A stretch of DNA of 64,000 bases, from contig CAWIVN010000017.1 in assembly GCA_963839515.1 (NCBI GenBank), positions 113,594 to 177,593 on the forward strand. Direction: 5' to 3'. The notes under the pieces are model-generated. The model saw only the letters and a program-made list of their open reading frames with translations, searched no databases and was not told where the DNA came from. How positions within the stretch are numbered: the stretch's first letter is position 1; every line of letters begins with the position of its first letter. The stretch comes from Fredericiella sp963839515 (GTDB lineage Bacteria; Chloroflexota; Anaerolineae; Caldilineales; Caldilineaceae). Both the position numbers and the translations under genes were made by a program. This document shows positions 16,758 to 26,163 of the stretch, one piece after another.

Positions 16758-17774
16758 ATGAAGCTGCTTGCAACTATTCTCGCTCTTTCCCTTCTGGCAT
16801 GTACTGCCGCATCCTACCCAATATCTCCCCCGATATCCCAGCCAATTTCTCAACCGGTGTCGCCCCAGGCGCCTGCCGGCCGGCCGCTCACAGCAAGCAG
16901 GACGCCATGGCCGGCCGATCTGCCTGTCTACGACCATGTCGTCATTGTTGTGGAAGAGAACAAAGACTATGCGCAGGTGATCGGCAGTCGGGCCGCACCC
17001 TATATCAACGGTACGCTCAAGAAGGAAGGCGCCAATCTCCTCAAAATGTATGCGGAAGAACACCATAGTGAGGGCAACTACTTCTGGCTCTTCTCAGGCA
17101 GCAACCAGGGCGTCGGCTTCGGCGACGCCATGCCTGCACAGCCGATCGCCGCGCGCAATCTGGGCGCGGAGTTGATCGCCGCCGGCCGTTCGTTCGCAGG
17201 CTATGCCGAAGACCTGCCCGCCATCGGTTCGACCGTAACCACCTCCGGGCAGTACGCGCGCAAGCACGTTCCGTGGCTCAGCTTCAGCAATGTTCCCAAC
17301 GGCGCTACGCTTGGCGCTTCGTCCAACCTCCGCTTTGCGGACTTTCCCAGTGACTACAGCAAGTTGCCGGCCGTCGCCATGGTCGTGCCGGGACTCGACC
17401 ATGACATGCACGACGGCTCGATCCAGGCCGGCGACACATGGCTGCAAGCACATATCGACGGCTATTATCAGTGGGCCAAACACCACAACAGCTTGCTCAT
17501 TCTCACCTTCGACGAGAGCGCACACGGCAAAGCCGGATTAAGCAACCCGGCGGCCGCCGAACCGGAGGATCGCAATCGCATCGTCACCATCCTCGCAGGG
17601 GCGCACATAAAGCCCGGCGACTACGCCGAGGGCGCCGGCGTTACCCATGTCAACCTTCTCCGTACCCTGGAAGCAATGTACAAGCTCAATTCGTCCGGCC
17701 GTCAACAGCCCAATGCCCTTGCCGCCGGCATATCGGACAGTTCGATCATCACCGATGTCTTCGCCGGCAAATAG
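16758..17774 (+). CDS. Lipoprotein phosphoesterase (acid phosphatase/phospholipase C-like)
   Basis: A 338-residue exported protein. MKLLATILALSLLAC is a lipoprotein signal with lipobox LLAC, followed by a Ser/Pro-rich spacer to about residue 40. The remainder matches the phosphoesterase family related to AcpA and PlcC-type enzymes: VVIVVEENKDYAQVIG, YFWLFSGSNQG, VVPGLDHDMHDGSI and LLILTFDES, which carry the metal-binding Asp/His and Glu residues. I use the ATG at 16758 because it begins the signal peptide; an upstream in-frame start adds 15 residues. The phosphate ester substrate is unknown. Confidence 0.85.
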   Translation: MKLLATILALSLLACTAASYPISPPISQPISQPVSPQAPAGRPLTASRTPWPADLPVYDHVVIVVEENKDYAQVIGSRAAPYINGTLKKEGANLLKMYAEEHHSEGNYFWLFSGSNQGVGFGDAMPAQPIAARNLGAELIAAGRSFAGYAEDLPAIGSTVTTSGQYARKHVPWLSFSNVPNGATLGASSNLRFADFPSDYSKLPAVAMVVPGLDHDMHDGSIQAGDTWLQAHIDGYYQWAKHHNSLLILTFDESAHGKAGLSNPAAAEPEDRNRIVTILAGAHIKPGDYAEGAGVTHVNLLRTLEAMYKLNSSGRQQPNALAAGISDSSIITDVFAGK

Positions 17775-17798
17775 AGTTTGTCCATCCGCCAACAAATT

Positions 17799-18260
17799 CT
17801 AGCTACGTATCTTCTCACGCTCCTGGTCCCATAGCCTTGTAAATCGTTCAAAGACATCAGAAATGATTTCAAGTTCACGTTCCGAGTAGCTTGAAAGCAA
17901 CTCGTCTTGTGCGTTTCTCGCCGACTCAAACCATGCCGCCGCCCTTTCGGCAGCCGATTTTGCGGGAGTGATCAGTGTACCGCGCCGATCATCGGGATTG
18001 GGGTGTCGCTCAAGGAAACCTGCCTTTTCGAGCCGATCCAGCATGGCGGTCGTCGCACCAGAAGTGAGACCAGTTTGCCTGGCAAGCTCAGAAGGCGTAG
18101 CAATGCCTTTGAGGAAGAGAAACCGCAGACATTCCATGTCGGTTGCGTTGAGGCCTGCCCATTCACTCACCGCGTTTCGGAACAGCGTCAAATGAACGCC
18201 ATATTCCCTCACCGCCGTCAGGGCTCGTTTCTTCAAATCTGTCTTTGTGGATTCCGTCAT
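17799..18260 (-). CDS. MarR-family transcriptional regulator
   Basis: A 153-residue winged-helix repressor of usual MarR length. The recognition region ATPSELARQTGLTSGATTAMLDRLEKAGFLER and the wing HPNPDDRRGTLITP fit the family (named here by short excerpts: SGATTAMLDRLE, DDRRGTLI). The ATG at 18260 has AAGGGG 8 bases upstream; a start at 18278 would add six residues. It is divergent from the DUF1801 gene across 108 AT-rich bases that hold a good promoter, so it may control that gene and itself. Ligand unknown. Confidence 0.9.
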   Translation of the reverse strand: MTESTKTDLKKRALTAVREYGVHLTLFRNAVSEWAGLNATDMECLRFLFLKGIATPSELARQTGLTSGATTAMLDRLEKAGFLERHPNPDDRRGTLITPAKSAAERAAAWFESARNAQDELLSSYSERELEIISDVFERFTRLWDQEREKIRS

Positions 18261-18271
18261 AGAGATACCCC

Positions 18272-18300
18272 TTGACATTATCTTGATTTTAGAGTATCTT
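18272..18300 (+). promoter_or_regulatory. Primary-sigma promoter facing the DUF1801 gene
   Basis: Perfect -35 TTGACA (18272-18277), 17-base spacer and -10 TATCTT (18295-18300). It lies in the divergent gap next to the MarR start, where TTTAG and CTAAA flank the -10 as an inverted repeat that could be an operator. Confidence 0.6.
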
Positions 18301-18368
18301 TATTATATAACTAAATACGCTTGAATGCAAGGTGTCAAAACAGCTCGATGTCAGATAAGGAGATTTCC

Positions 18369-18809
18369 ATGAGCGCCAAGAAGTCTGGTGAAACATTCTC
18401 AGCCGAAGAAAAAGCCGCAATGAAGGCTCGTACCCAGGAGCTGAAAGCAGAAGCGCGCGCAGGCAAGAATCGCGAGGAAGGGGAAAAAGCAGTATTGGAA
18501 GCGATTGCACAGATGGAGGAACCAGACCGCACCATGGCCGGGCGGCTCCATGAGATCATTATCGACAGCGTGCCGGACCTCATGCCGAAAACTTGGTACG
18601 GAATGCCTGCCTATACCAATAAGGAGGGGAAGATTATTTGCTTCTTTCAAGCGGCGGGTAAGTTCAACGCGCGGTATGCGACGTTCGGCTTCCAGCACGA
18701 TGCGAACCTTGACGACGGCAACATGTGGCCGACCAGCTTTGCTCTGATCAAGTTGACCGCCGCCGAAGAAGCAAAGATCAAGGCGCTAGTAAAGAAAGCA
18801 GTGAGCTAA
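18369..18809 (+). CDS. DUF1801/YdhG-like protein
   Basis: A 146-residue cytoplasmic protein. Residues about 50-146 match the DUF1801 (YdhG/IscU-like-fold) family: HEIIIDSVPDLMPKTWYGMPAY, the aromatic block IICFFQAAGKF and the Lys-rich end. The N-terminal 45 residues are a highly charged helix. Start ATG 18369 has AAGGAG 8 bases upstream. Some family members contribute to metal or stress responses but no activity is assured. Divergent MarR regulator is the likely controller. Confidence 0.8.
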   Translation: MSAKKSGETFSAEEKAAMKARTQELKAEARAGKNREEGEKAVLEAIAQMEEPDRTMAGRLHEIIIDSVPDLMPKTWYGMPAYTNKEGKIICFFQAAGKFNARYATFGFQHDANLDDGNMWPTSFALIKLTAAEEAKIKALVKKAVS

Positions 18810-19132
18810 GGGCTTGTCAGTTTAGGCGCCTTTTCGCTGTGAAGACCGGCGCCGTAGTCGCACCACCCGCCACTGCGCCGCTCAAGACCTACCGCGTTAC
18901 GTTGGCCGATGGCGTCGGCCGCGTAGAGAAGCCAGCTTGAGACAATCTATCGTAGGGGCATGAGGTCCGGCGGGAATCAGCTAGCCTTCGCGGCGATCAC
19001 TCCATCCGCCGGATCTCGTGCCCGTCCCTCGCCCCTCACGCGACTCCCGTCCTGTGGCAAAATCCCTCCAGACCTTGTCCCAACCGCCACAACCGCCTCA
19101 ACCACCTCAACCGACGTACCAAAATCTGTGCG
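18810..19132. other. Intergenic stretch with a degraded hairpin element
   Basis: This 323-bp gap between convergent genes has no supportable gene. A short coding-like tail ending at 18940 (LKTYRVTLADG) could be the remnant of a lost gene. A degraded hairpin copy follows at 18952-19024, and a CA-rich phased motif at 19081-19113. Confidence 0.5.
18952..19024. repeat. Dispersed hairpin element, copy 4 (degenerate)
   Basis: Starts GTAGGGGCATGAGGTCCGGCGG and ends CCGCCGGATCTCGTGCC. Two positions in each arm differ from the other copies and the changes are paired (A to T against A to T-type partners: CATGAGG with ATCTCGTG), so base pairing is largely kept, which suggests selection for the hairpin or conversion between arms. 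Confidence 0.65.
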
Positions 19133-21646
19133 CTAGCTTTCCTTTGTAATCCAGTGTGAAGTGGCCCATACCGAGCGCCGGCTGTCCAGATCGCGCGTCA
19201 CCTTGCGCCCCTGCACCAGGTCCAGATACAAGGTGACGATTTCATAAGCACGCACCTGCAGCGTCACGGCATTCCACTCGATGGGGCCCCCAATCGGCGA
19301 TTGAGCCGGTGCCGCCTGCAAGGTTTCCAGGCGTTCGCCCAAGAGATTCGTGCGATAGGCCACAGCAATCTCACCCGGGAATGTGATGCGGACCGGCCCG
19401 GACTGGCCATTCCATTCCACGAGACGCACGACATACGGGTACTCAATGGCTGCGCTGGCATAGTCCTCGAGCCCTGCGCCTGCATCCGGCGTTTCACGGT
19501 AGCACGCTGTCACGGCAACGCGCTCGGCGTCACACCAAAGCCCGGCAAAGGCGGGCGGCAGTTCGCCCCCTTCGCCTGCGCCCACGGCAGCGTAGGGCGG
19601 GCGCACAAACTCCTGCGCAATCTTCCAGCGCAGGGCATGCGTCAGTGGCCCGTGCGGCACAATCCGGACGTTGATATTGATGGTGTCGACGTAATAGTCT
19701 TCGTCCCAGGCATCATACATCGTCAGCACATGCTTGATCGTGGCGCCTTCACGCCAGAACGCCTGGCTGCCGTCATGCACGAACAGCAGCCCGCGATCCG
19801 CGGCGGCGAAATCCAGCAGCTGCAGCGCCGTAAACGGGTTGTGCACCTTTTCGTACTCCTGGGGCGAAGTCATCCAATCGCCGGTGGGATACTTGCGCCA
19901 ATACTCACCCTGGGGATCGATGGTGCTCAGGCCAAAAGGATGATCGTGGATTAGCTCATATTGGGGCAGTGCCGTGCCCAGGTCGGTGTGCAAGGCAGCG
20001 TGCAGGCGCGAATCGGTGCGCGGGAGGTGCTCGCCGCGGTAGCTCACATCCACGGCGTCCAGCTCGGGGGCTAATCGCACAAGGATTGAGATCTCGGCGC
20101 CGTCGGCCGTGGCGCGCCGGATCAAGATCGCCGGCTGGCCGGACGCCTGATCGTCGACGACGGCGACGGCAGCCAGGCTAAACGTCTCGACTGTACCGCT
20201 GTGCGTCATTTCCAGGCGGCCCAGGGGGCATGCTTGCGCCAGGGCGCCGTCGGGAAAATGGGCGTCCTTGATCTGCACGATCAGCCCGCGCTCTCGGTCG
20301 ACGGTTACCGAAAGATCGCCGCGCCGCAAACTCACGTTCGTTCCATCCTCGTCCACCTCTACGGCAGGCACGGCAGCCAAGGCGTCGAAATTATCCACCA
20401 CTGTGTAACCCATGGGCGGCAAGTCGGCCACCATCCGCGCCATGCCTGTCACGGGGTGCGTCACAGCGGCCGTACGTGCCCACCCTAGTGGGTTGTACAC
20501 GACGACTCTCCCCGCTGGTCCGCTGACGCGGCGCGCAAGCAGGCGCAGGGATCGATCTAGAATATGACCGGTAATGGCACGGCTGCGTTCATAGGACCGC
20601 AGCCCGATGTGGCCGCACAGCCCTTCGCACTCGTCGTTGTCGTGGTGCTGGGCCGAAAGCAGCTCACGCCAGGCTTCTTCCAGTTCCCATGTCGGGTAGA
20701 CGTCCCACTGGGCGTACGGCCGGCCAAACAGACCCAGCAAGGCGCTCAGTGACTCGGCACTGAGCGCGGCCTGCTCGGTGCTGCGGCTGAGGCGGCGGAA
20801 GAGATCGCCGTTCTTGCCAAGGCTCATGCCGTGAAAGACCTCGGCCATCGTATAGCGGCGCGGCTCTGCCACCGGGCGCGCAGCCTCCAGGTACTCGGAG
20901 AGCGTGGCAAAGCGCACCTCAAAGGCGGGGTTGTCCATCAAGGCGCGCAGCTGCGGCAGCATGACTTCCGCACGGCACATCCAATCCGGCGACGGCATCA
21001 ATTCCAACCACTGGACGATGCCGGGTACCGGCATTTCACGCGGCGTAGAGCTGGCCAGTAGGGCGGCAAAATCCTCCGGCCACTGGTGCAGGTTGAGCTT
21101 GTTGCGCGACGCCGTCAAGAGGCGGCTGCCATCCTGCCCTTCCCACCAGATCGCAGGGATTGCCTCCCAAGGAACCTCCGGCGTGTGCCAGGTCCATTGG
21201 AAGTAAAGCGAGGCATACTGAAAACCTACGCCGGTCAACATTTGCGGTAGCTGCGGAAAGAAATCAAACTCCTCTTCCCAAAATGTACGCGGGCGCGTCT
21301 TGAGCACGCGCATGGCGGCCCGTACGCCGTACACACGCTGGCGCACGTTCGACTCGCCGCCGTGGAACAGCCCATACGGTTGGCCGTAGGAAGCGCCAAC
21401 CACTTCGATCTGGCCGCGCGCAATCGCTTCGCGCAGCTCCGCCAGCGCATCGGGGGCTTCCACGGCCATCTTCTCATAGCCGATGCCGTCGAAATTGACA
21501 TTGCCGCGTGCGCCGGTTTCGGCACAGAACCGCAGCATGTCACGCACCGAGCCGGGCAGCACGTGATAGCCCCACAGCCACTGCATGTCGACCCAGTGCA
21601 TGTGGTTGCCAAATGTGTAATAGAGGGGTAGGCGTTGCTGGCTCAT
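19133..21646 (-). CDS. GH38-like alpha-mannosidase, paralogue A
   Basis: An 837-residue cytoplasmic glycosidase-like protein with no signal peptide. The N-terminal zinc/active-site strand reads GNHMHWVDMQWLWG (residues 13-26), related to the HxHxD-x-W of GH38 but with one extra residue. WEEEFDFFPQLPQML (123-137) aligns with the GH38 nucleophile segment D-x-F-x-x-x-x-x-LPQ, with Glu where Asp is expected. AQHHDNDECEG matches the helical-domain HHD motif. The C-terminal half is the beta-rich GH38 domain. It follows its paralogue by 30 bases and ends the sugar ABC operon, pointing to intracellular breakdown of imported mannosides. Activity with the altered residues is unproven. Confidence 0.7.
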   Translation of the reverse strand: MSQQRLPLYYTFGNHMHWVDMQWLWGYHVLPGSVRDMLRFCAETGARGNVNFDGIGYEKMAVEAPDALAELREAIARGQIEVVGASYGQPYGLFHGGESNVRQRVYGVRAAMRVLKTRPRTFWEEEFDFFPQLPQMLTGVGFQYASLYFQWTWHTPEVPWEAIPAIWWEGQDGSRLLTASRNKLNLHQWPEDFAALLASSTPREMPVPGIVQWLELMPSPDWMCRAEVMLPQLRALMDNPAFEVRFATLSEYLEAARPVAEPRRYTMAEVFHGMSLGKNGDLFRRLSRSTEQAALSAESLSALLGLFGRPYAQWDVYPTWELEEAWRELLSAQHHDNDECEGLCGHIGLRSYERSRAITGHILDRSLRLLARRVSGPAGRVVVYNPLGWARTAAVTHPVTGMARMVADLPPMGYTVVDNFDALAAVPAVEVDEDGTNVSLRRGDLSVTVDRERGLIVQIKDAHFPDGALAQACPLGRLEMTHSGTVETFSLAAVAVVDDQASGQPAILIRRATADGAEISILVRLAPELDAVDVSYRGEHLPRTDSRLHAALHTDLGTALPQYELIHDHPFGLSTIDPQGEYWRKYPTGDWMTSPQEYEKVHNPFTALQLLDFAAADRGLLFVHDGSQAFWREGATIKHVLTMYDAWDEDYYVDTININVRIVPHGPLTHALRWKIAQEFVRPPYAAVGAGEGGELPPAFAGLWCDAERVAVTACYRETPDAGAGLEDYASAAIEYPYVVRLVEWNGQSGPVRITFPGEIAVAYRTNLLGERLETLQAAPAQSPIGGPIEWNAVTLQVRAYEIVTLYLDLVQGRKVTRDLDSRRSVWATSHWITKES

Positions 21647-21676
21647 AGCACTCTACTTATCCACCTTTGCTGATAC

Positions 21677-24205
21677 TCAGGGTTCAAGACGTCGCTCGTA
21701 GCTCTCGCCGCCGGCCCACACGTGTCGCCGGCTGTCCAGATCGCGATAAACTTTGCGCCCCATCTCCAAGTCCAAGTAAACTGTCGCGATGGCATGCGGG
21801 CCGAGAGCGATCGGCACGCGGTAGCAGCCAGCCTCGCCTGCAAGGCGTCCATCGGGCTCGACAATGGGCAGATCCGCAATGCGCGCCCCACACAGGTTGG
21901 CGCGGCGTGCCGTGGTCACACGCCCCGCTAGCTGCAACGATGCCTCGGCCGCGTCGCCGTTAAGCTCGACAAGGCGTACGATGTAGGGAAAGTGCATACG
22001 AGCGCCGGCGTAATCTATGCAATCGCGGCCGGCGTCTTCCGCTTCGCGACAAAAAGCCGTAGCCGCTACGTCCGGCGAAGGGCACGAAATCCCGGCATAG
22101 GAGGCGGGCATGTCGCCACCATCGTTCGGCTTGGCGGCCGCCAGCAACGGCCGGTTGAACTCTTGTGCGCGCCGCCAGCGATCGGCGTGGGTCATTGCGC
22201 CGTGCGGCAGGATGCGCATGCGCGCATCCAGGCGTGCCGCGAAATAGTCCTCATCCCAGGCATCGTGCATCGAGAGCAGGTTGCGCACGACGTTCCCGTC
22301 ACGCAGCATGCCCTGGGCGCCATCATGTATATAGAGTACTCCACTCGAACCGGAAACAAAATCGACGAAATTTAGTGCGGTGAAAGGATGATGGATTTCC
22401 TCGTAGACCTGCGGTGAGGTCATCCAGTCGCCCGTCGGATATTTGCGCCGGTACGTGCCCTCTGCCCGGATCTCGCTGACTCCAAATGGGTGATCGTGGA
22501 TCAACTGGACGCCGGGAAGCCGGAAGGCGACCGGCATCTGTAGCGCAGCAGCCATGCGCGAATCAGAACGTGGGACTGCGTCGCTGGTAACATGCAGGTC
22601 CATCGCGTCGATCACAGGCGCCAGGCTGACGCGCACGGAGAGTGCTGACCCATCGCGCGCACGCCGTCGCACCAGAATCGACGGCGCCGGTCCGGACTCA
22701 TCGACATGCACTTCTACGCCGGCAAACGTCTCTACCTCGCCTCCGCAGACCATGTGAAATGTAGCCAGTGGCTGATCGGGGTCGAGAATACCCGCGGGGA
22801 ATTCTGCGCTTGCCAGCTCTGTAATCGCGCCACTCGCCCTGTCGACGGCGACCTCGAGTGCGCCGCGCCGCAAGCGAACGGTTGCCCCGTCATCAAGCAC
22901 CGTCGGCAGTGGCATATGGGCAGCGGCACTGCGTGCCAGCGTGCAGTAGCCAAAGGCGGGCACATCCGCCACCACCACCTCGCTGCCGGTCAGCGGGTCA
23001 TGCGCAACACCTGTGCGCTCCCACCCGAGTGGATTGTAGACAACCAGGTCCCCGGCCGCTCCGTCGACCCGCTGCGCCAGTCGACGCAGCCCGCGATCGA
23101 CAATGCCCTCCGTAAGTTGCAGGCTGCGGTCGTAGGAGTAACGGCCGACATAGCCGCAAAGTCCTTCACACTCCTCATTGTCGTGATGCTGGGCCGAAAG
23201 CAGTTCGCGCCACGCCTCGTCCAGTTCCCACGTCGGGTAGACGTCCCACGACGCATAGGGGCGTCCAAAGAGGCCCAGCAGGGCGGACAGCGATTCGGCC
23301 GCAAGGGCCGATGACTCGGCCCGCCGGCTCAAGCGGCGAAACAGGTCGCCGTTTTTGCCAATACTCATGCCGTGAAATACATCGTCCAGCGTATATTTGC
23401 GCACGGGCGCCTGTGCCCGCAGCGGTTCCAGGTATTGGGGCAGCGTGGCGAAGCGAACATCAAGCTGTGGATCGTCGAGCAGCTGGCGAATCTCGGGCAG
23501 CGCTACCTCGGCACGACACATCCAGTCACGCGAGGGCATCAATTCCAGCCACTGGAGCAGTAACGGGGCCGTTGCCTTCTGCAAAAGTGGTTCGCCGGCA
23601 AGACGTGCGTGCAGTCGCCGGAATTCCTCCGGCCACTGGCGAACATTGAGCCTGTTGCGCGGGGCGGTCAGCAGCTGGCTGCCGTCCATCCCCTCCCACA
23701 GTACGGCTGCCGCATCCTCCATCGGGACCGAGGGGGTGTGCCACGTCTCTTTGAAGAAGAGCGAGCCATATTCATAACCGGCTGCGCATAGAAGCTGCGG
23801 CAGCTGCGGAAAGAAGTAGAACTCCTCCTCCCAGAAAAGCCGCGGCCGCACCCCCAAGAGTCGAGCAATTGTCCGGACGCCGAAGATAAGCTGCCGGGCG
23901 TTGGATTCCGCACCGTGAAAGAGACCGTAGGGCTGCCCATAGGAACCGCCCGCGACCTCGACGTCACCCGCTTGAACGGCACGACGCAACTCCGCCAGCG
24001 CCGGCGGGTCTTCGCTGGCCAGTTTCTCGTAGCCGATCGCATCAAAATTGATATGGGCATGTGCGCCGGTGGCTGCACAAATGCGCAGCATGTCGCGCAC
24101 CGAGTCGGCTAACACCTGTGATCCCCACAGCCATTCCATGTCCGCCCAGTGCATGTGATTGCCAAAGGCGTAAACGATGGCCTGTTTTGTCTCTGCTGTC
24201 GCCAT
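21677..24205 (-). CDS. GH38-like alpha-mannosidase, paralogue B
   Basis: An 842-residue protein collinear with paralogue A over its whole length (for example YPTGDWMTSPQ, HHPFTALNF against HNPFTALQL, AWDEDYF against AWDEDYY). Key segments are GNHMHWADMEWLWG, WEEEFYFFPQLPQLL and AQHHDNEECEG, so both copies share the extra residue in the zinc motif and Glu at the nucleophile position. The ribosome site AAGGGG lies inside the last codons of the upstream permease gene (stop 4 bases before this ATG), so translation is coupled. The pair probably acts on different linkages or different ends of one imported glycan. Confidence 0.7.
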   Translation of the reverse strand: MATAETKQAIVYAFGNHMHWADMEWLWGSQVLADSVRDMLRICAATGAHAHINFDAIGYEKLASEDPPALAELRRAVQAGDVEVAGGSYGQPYGLFHGAESNARQLIFGVRTIARLLGVRPRLFWEEEFYFFPQLPQLLCAAGYEYGSLFFKETWHTPSVPMEDAAAVLWEGMDGSQLLTAPRNRLNVRQWPEEFRRLHARLAGEPLLQKATAPLLLQWLELMPSRDWMCRAEVALPEIRQLLDDPQLDVRFATLPQYLEPLRAQAPVRKYTLDDVFHGMSIGKNGDLFRRLSRRAESSALAAESLSALLGLFGRPYASWDVYPTWELDEAWRELLSAQHHDNEECEGLCGYVGRYSYDRSLQLTEGIVDRGLRRLAQRVDGAAGDLVVYNPLGWERTGVAHDPLTGSEVVVADVPAFGYCTLARSAAAHMPLPTVLDDGATVRLRRGALEVAVDRASGAITELASAEFPAGILDPDQPLATFHMVCGGEVETFAGVEVHVDESGPAPSILVRRRARDGSALSVRVSLAPVIDAMDLHVTSDAVPRSDSRMAAALQMPVAFRLPGVQLIHDHPFGVSEIRAEGTYRRKYPTGDWMTSPQVYEEIHHPFTALNFVDFVSGSSGVLYIHDGAQGMLRDGNVVRNLLSMHDAWDEDYFAARLDARMRILPHGAMTHADRWRRAQEFNRPLLAAAKPNDGGDMPASYAGISCPSPDVAATAFCREAEDAGRDCIDYAGARMHFPYIVRLVELNGDAAEASLQLAGRVTTARRANLCGARIADLPIVEPDGRLAGEAGCYRVPIALGPHAIATVYLDLEMGRKVYRDLDSRRHVWAGGESYERRLEP

Positions 24206-24208
24206 AGC

Positions 24209-25048
24209 TCACCCCTTGACGGCGCCGGCTGTGAGCCCACTGATAAAATAGCGCTGCACCAGCATGTAGCCTAGAAAGGTTGGGACCAGGCCGATGGCCG
24301 CCGCCGCATGCAGATAGCCATAGCGCAAGAAGATTTGTGCGTCGGTGGTCAAAAAGTCGTAGAGGCCGAGTTGATAAGTCTTCAGGCCGCTCGTCGAGAT
24401 AAAGGTCAGGGCTATGACAAACTCGTTCCAGGCGATCACGAAGACAAGGATCGCCACGGCGGCCAGCCCCGGCAGCATGAGTGGCATCACCACACGCCAG
24501 AAAGCTCCCATCAGGGTGCAGCCGTCCATGAGCGCCGCCTCTTCCAGCTCGCGCGGGATTGCCTGGAAAAAACTTGTCAACATCCAGATCGCCAGCGGCA
24601 GCGCACCTGCCGTATAGGTGATGATCAGCCACCCGAGGCTGTCGGTCGCACTCACCGACTGGATCATGATATACAGCGGGATAATGTTGGTGAGTCCGGG
24701 GATCATCTGGGTCGCCAGCACGGCATACAACAGGGCATTCCGCCCGCGAAACTGAAAGCGTGCAAAGGCGTAGGCAGCCATCGCACCGGCCAGTGCCGTA
24801 GCCAAGGCGGTCGAAACCGCGACCGCCGAGCTGTTGACAAGCCACTGGGGTAGGTGGGTTCGTGTCAGGACCGACGTGAAATTATCCAGGTAGAGGCTGG
24901 GCAGCCAGTTTGGTGGATACTGGAAAAGGCGCTCATTCGGCTGGAACGCGGCCACGATGATCCACAGCATGGGAATCATCGCCAATATCACGGCGATGAT
25001 CAGTATCGTATGGACCGCAATCTTTTCGACGATATATCCAAGGCGCAT
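24209..25048 (-). CDS. Sugar ABC transporter permease, MalG type
   Basis: A 279-residue inner-membrane protein with six predicted helices. The EAA loop ELEEAALMDGCTLMGAFWRVVMP is typical of carbohydrate uptake family CUT1 second permeases (short form: LEEAALMDG). Start at ATG 25048 with CCGGAG upstream; the frame runs on to 25525 but that part is antisense-like overlap with the other permease. It lies second in the operon binding protein, MalF-type, MalG-type, GH38, GH38. No ATPase is encoded here, so a shared MsmK-like ATPase elsewhere is expected. Confidence 0.9.
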   Translation of the reverse strand: MRLGYIVEKIAVHTILIIAVILAMIPMLWIIVAAFQPNERLFQYPPNWLPSLYLDNFTSVLTRTHLPQWLVNSSAVAVSTALATALAGAMAAYAFARFQFRGRNALLYAVLATQMIPGLTNIIPLYIMIQSVSATDSLGWLIITYTAGALPLAIWMLTSFFQAIPRELEEAALMDGCTLMGAFWRVVMPLMLPGLAAVAILVFVIAWNEFVIALTFISTSGLKTYQLGLYDFLTTDAQIFLRYGYLHAAAAIGLVPTFLGYMLVQRYFISGLTAGAVKG

Positions 25049-25086
25049 GGCGTGCTCCGGCGCAATCTGTCTTCTGGCAAAGCAAT

Positions 25087-26046
25087 TTACGCTTGCACCG
25101 AGCGTGGGCGCAGCGTGACAATATACACCACGGTGATCAGTAGGTTCAGAATGAACATCAGAACCGCGATCGATGCTCCATAGCCCAACCGTCCCGAGGT
25201 GAATGCCGTACGATACATGAACAGGCCGATGATTTCGGTGGCGTTCACCGGTCCGCCGCCTGTCATGGCGTAGACCAGGCTGAATATGTTGAAGGTGTAG
25301 ATGGTGATCAGCACCCAGGTCGCCAGCATGACCGGCCACAGCAGGGGCAGCGTAATGTGGCGCAAGGTCGCCCACCGGTTGGCGCCGTCGATGCTGGCAG
25401 CCTCTTTCAGCTCGTGAGGTATGCTCTGCAAGCCGGCCAGCAGCAACACCATCGAAAATGGATAACCCTTCCAAATATTGAGCACGATGACGGTGCTCAT
25501 GGCCAGGCTGGGCGTGGCAAACCACTTAAAGGCGGGCAAGCCCATAAGTTGCAGATAGTAGTTCAACAGGCCATACGTGTCGTTGAAGATCCACTTAAAC
25601 GCCGTTACGGCCATGATCTCCGAAAAGACCCACGGCAAAAACAGCAGCGCGCCGTAGATCCCGCGGCCGCGTTTCACGCTGTTGAGCGCAAGCGCCAGCC
25701 CCAGCCCAATCAAGAACTGGAAAACAATGACGGTAAATACATAGAGATAGGTGTTGCGCAGCACATGGAGCGCGGCGGGGTCGGCGAAGAATCTGAGGTA
25801 ATTATCTGCTCCTACCAGGTCCCATTCGCGGCGAATCAAAGAGGCGTTTGTCAGGCTCAGGTAGATGGCAAAGATGGCCGGGTAGATGACAAATATGCCG
25901 ATGGCAAGCAGCGCAGGCGTCAAGAAGAGTGCAGCAACCCGCCCCTGCTGGAACGGGGAGCTCCAACCTTTGCGCTTTCCTTGGGGGGGTGCCGCCCCCT
26001 GCGGCGAACTGCCACGCTTGAATTCGGTGGTGGAATTTGCGCTCAT
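25087..26046 (-). CDS. Sugar ABC transporter permease, MalF type
   Basis: A 319-residue inner-membrane protein with six helices and the CUT1 EAA loop HELKEAASIDGANRWATLRHITLP (short form: LKEAASIDG). A 40-residue polar N-terminal extension precedes the first helix. I use the ATG at 26046 (MSANSTTEF); a longer frame to 26136 reaches into a hairpin region and was rejected. It follows the binding-protein gene after 117 bases that contain an 11-bp inverted repeat, which may lower permease expression relative to the binding protein. Confidence 0.9.
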   Translation of the reverse strand: MSANSTTEFKRGSSPQGAAPPQGKRKGWSSPFQQGRVAALFLTPALLAIGIFVIYPAIFAIYLSLTNASLIRREWDLVGADNYLRFFADPAALHVLRNTYLYVFTVIVFQFLIGLGLALALNSVKRGRGIYGALLFLPWVFSEIMAVTAFKWIFNDTYGLLNYYLQLMGLPAFKWFATPSLAMSTVIVLNIWKGYPFSMVLLLAGLQSIPHELKEAASIDGANRWATLRHITLPLLWPVMLATWVLITIYTFNIFSLVYAMTGGGPVNATEIIGLFMYRTAFTSGRLGYGASIAVLMFILNLLITVVYIVTLRPRSVQA

Positions 26047-26073
26047 GAGCCCGCTCTGACACGAACTGGAAAT

Positions 26074-26134
26074 GAGAAACCGGGCTCTTGCATTGGCACA
26101 CGCGCTGGTTTGCTCGGCCCATACCCGGTTTCTC
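26074..26134 (-). promoter_or_regulatory. Intercistronic hairpin between binding-protein and permease genes
   Basis: GAGAAACCGGG (26074-26084) and CCCGGTTTCTC (26124-26134) are perfect 11-bp inverted repeats around a 39-base loop. Such hairpins after solute-binding-protein genes commonly stabilise the upstream message or attenuate the downstream one. There is no T-run, so full termination is not expected. Confidence 0.5.
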
Positions 26135-26163
26135 AATCAAGCATCACCTGCGATTACCGGCCG

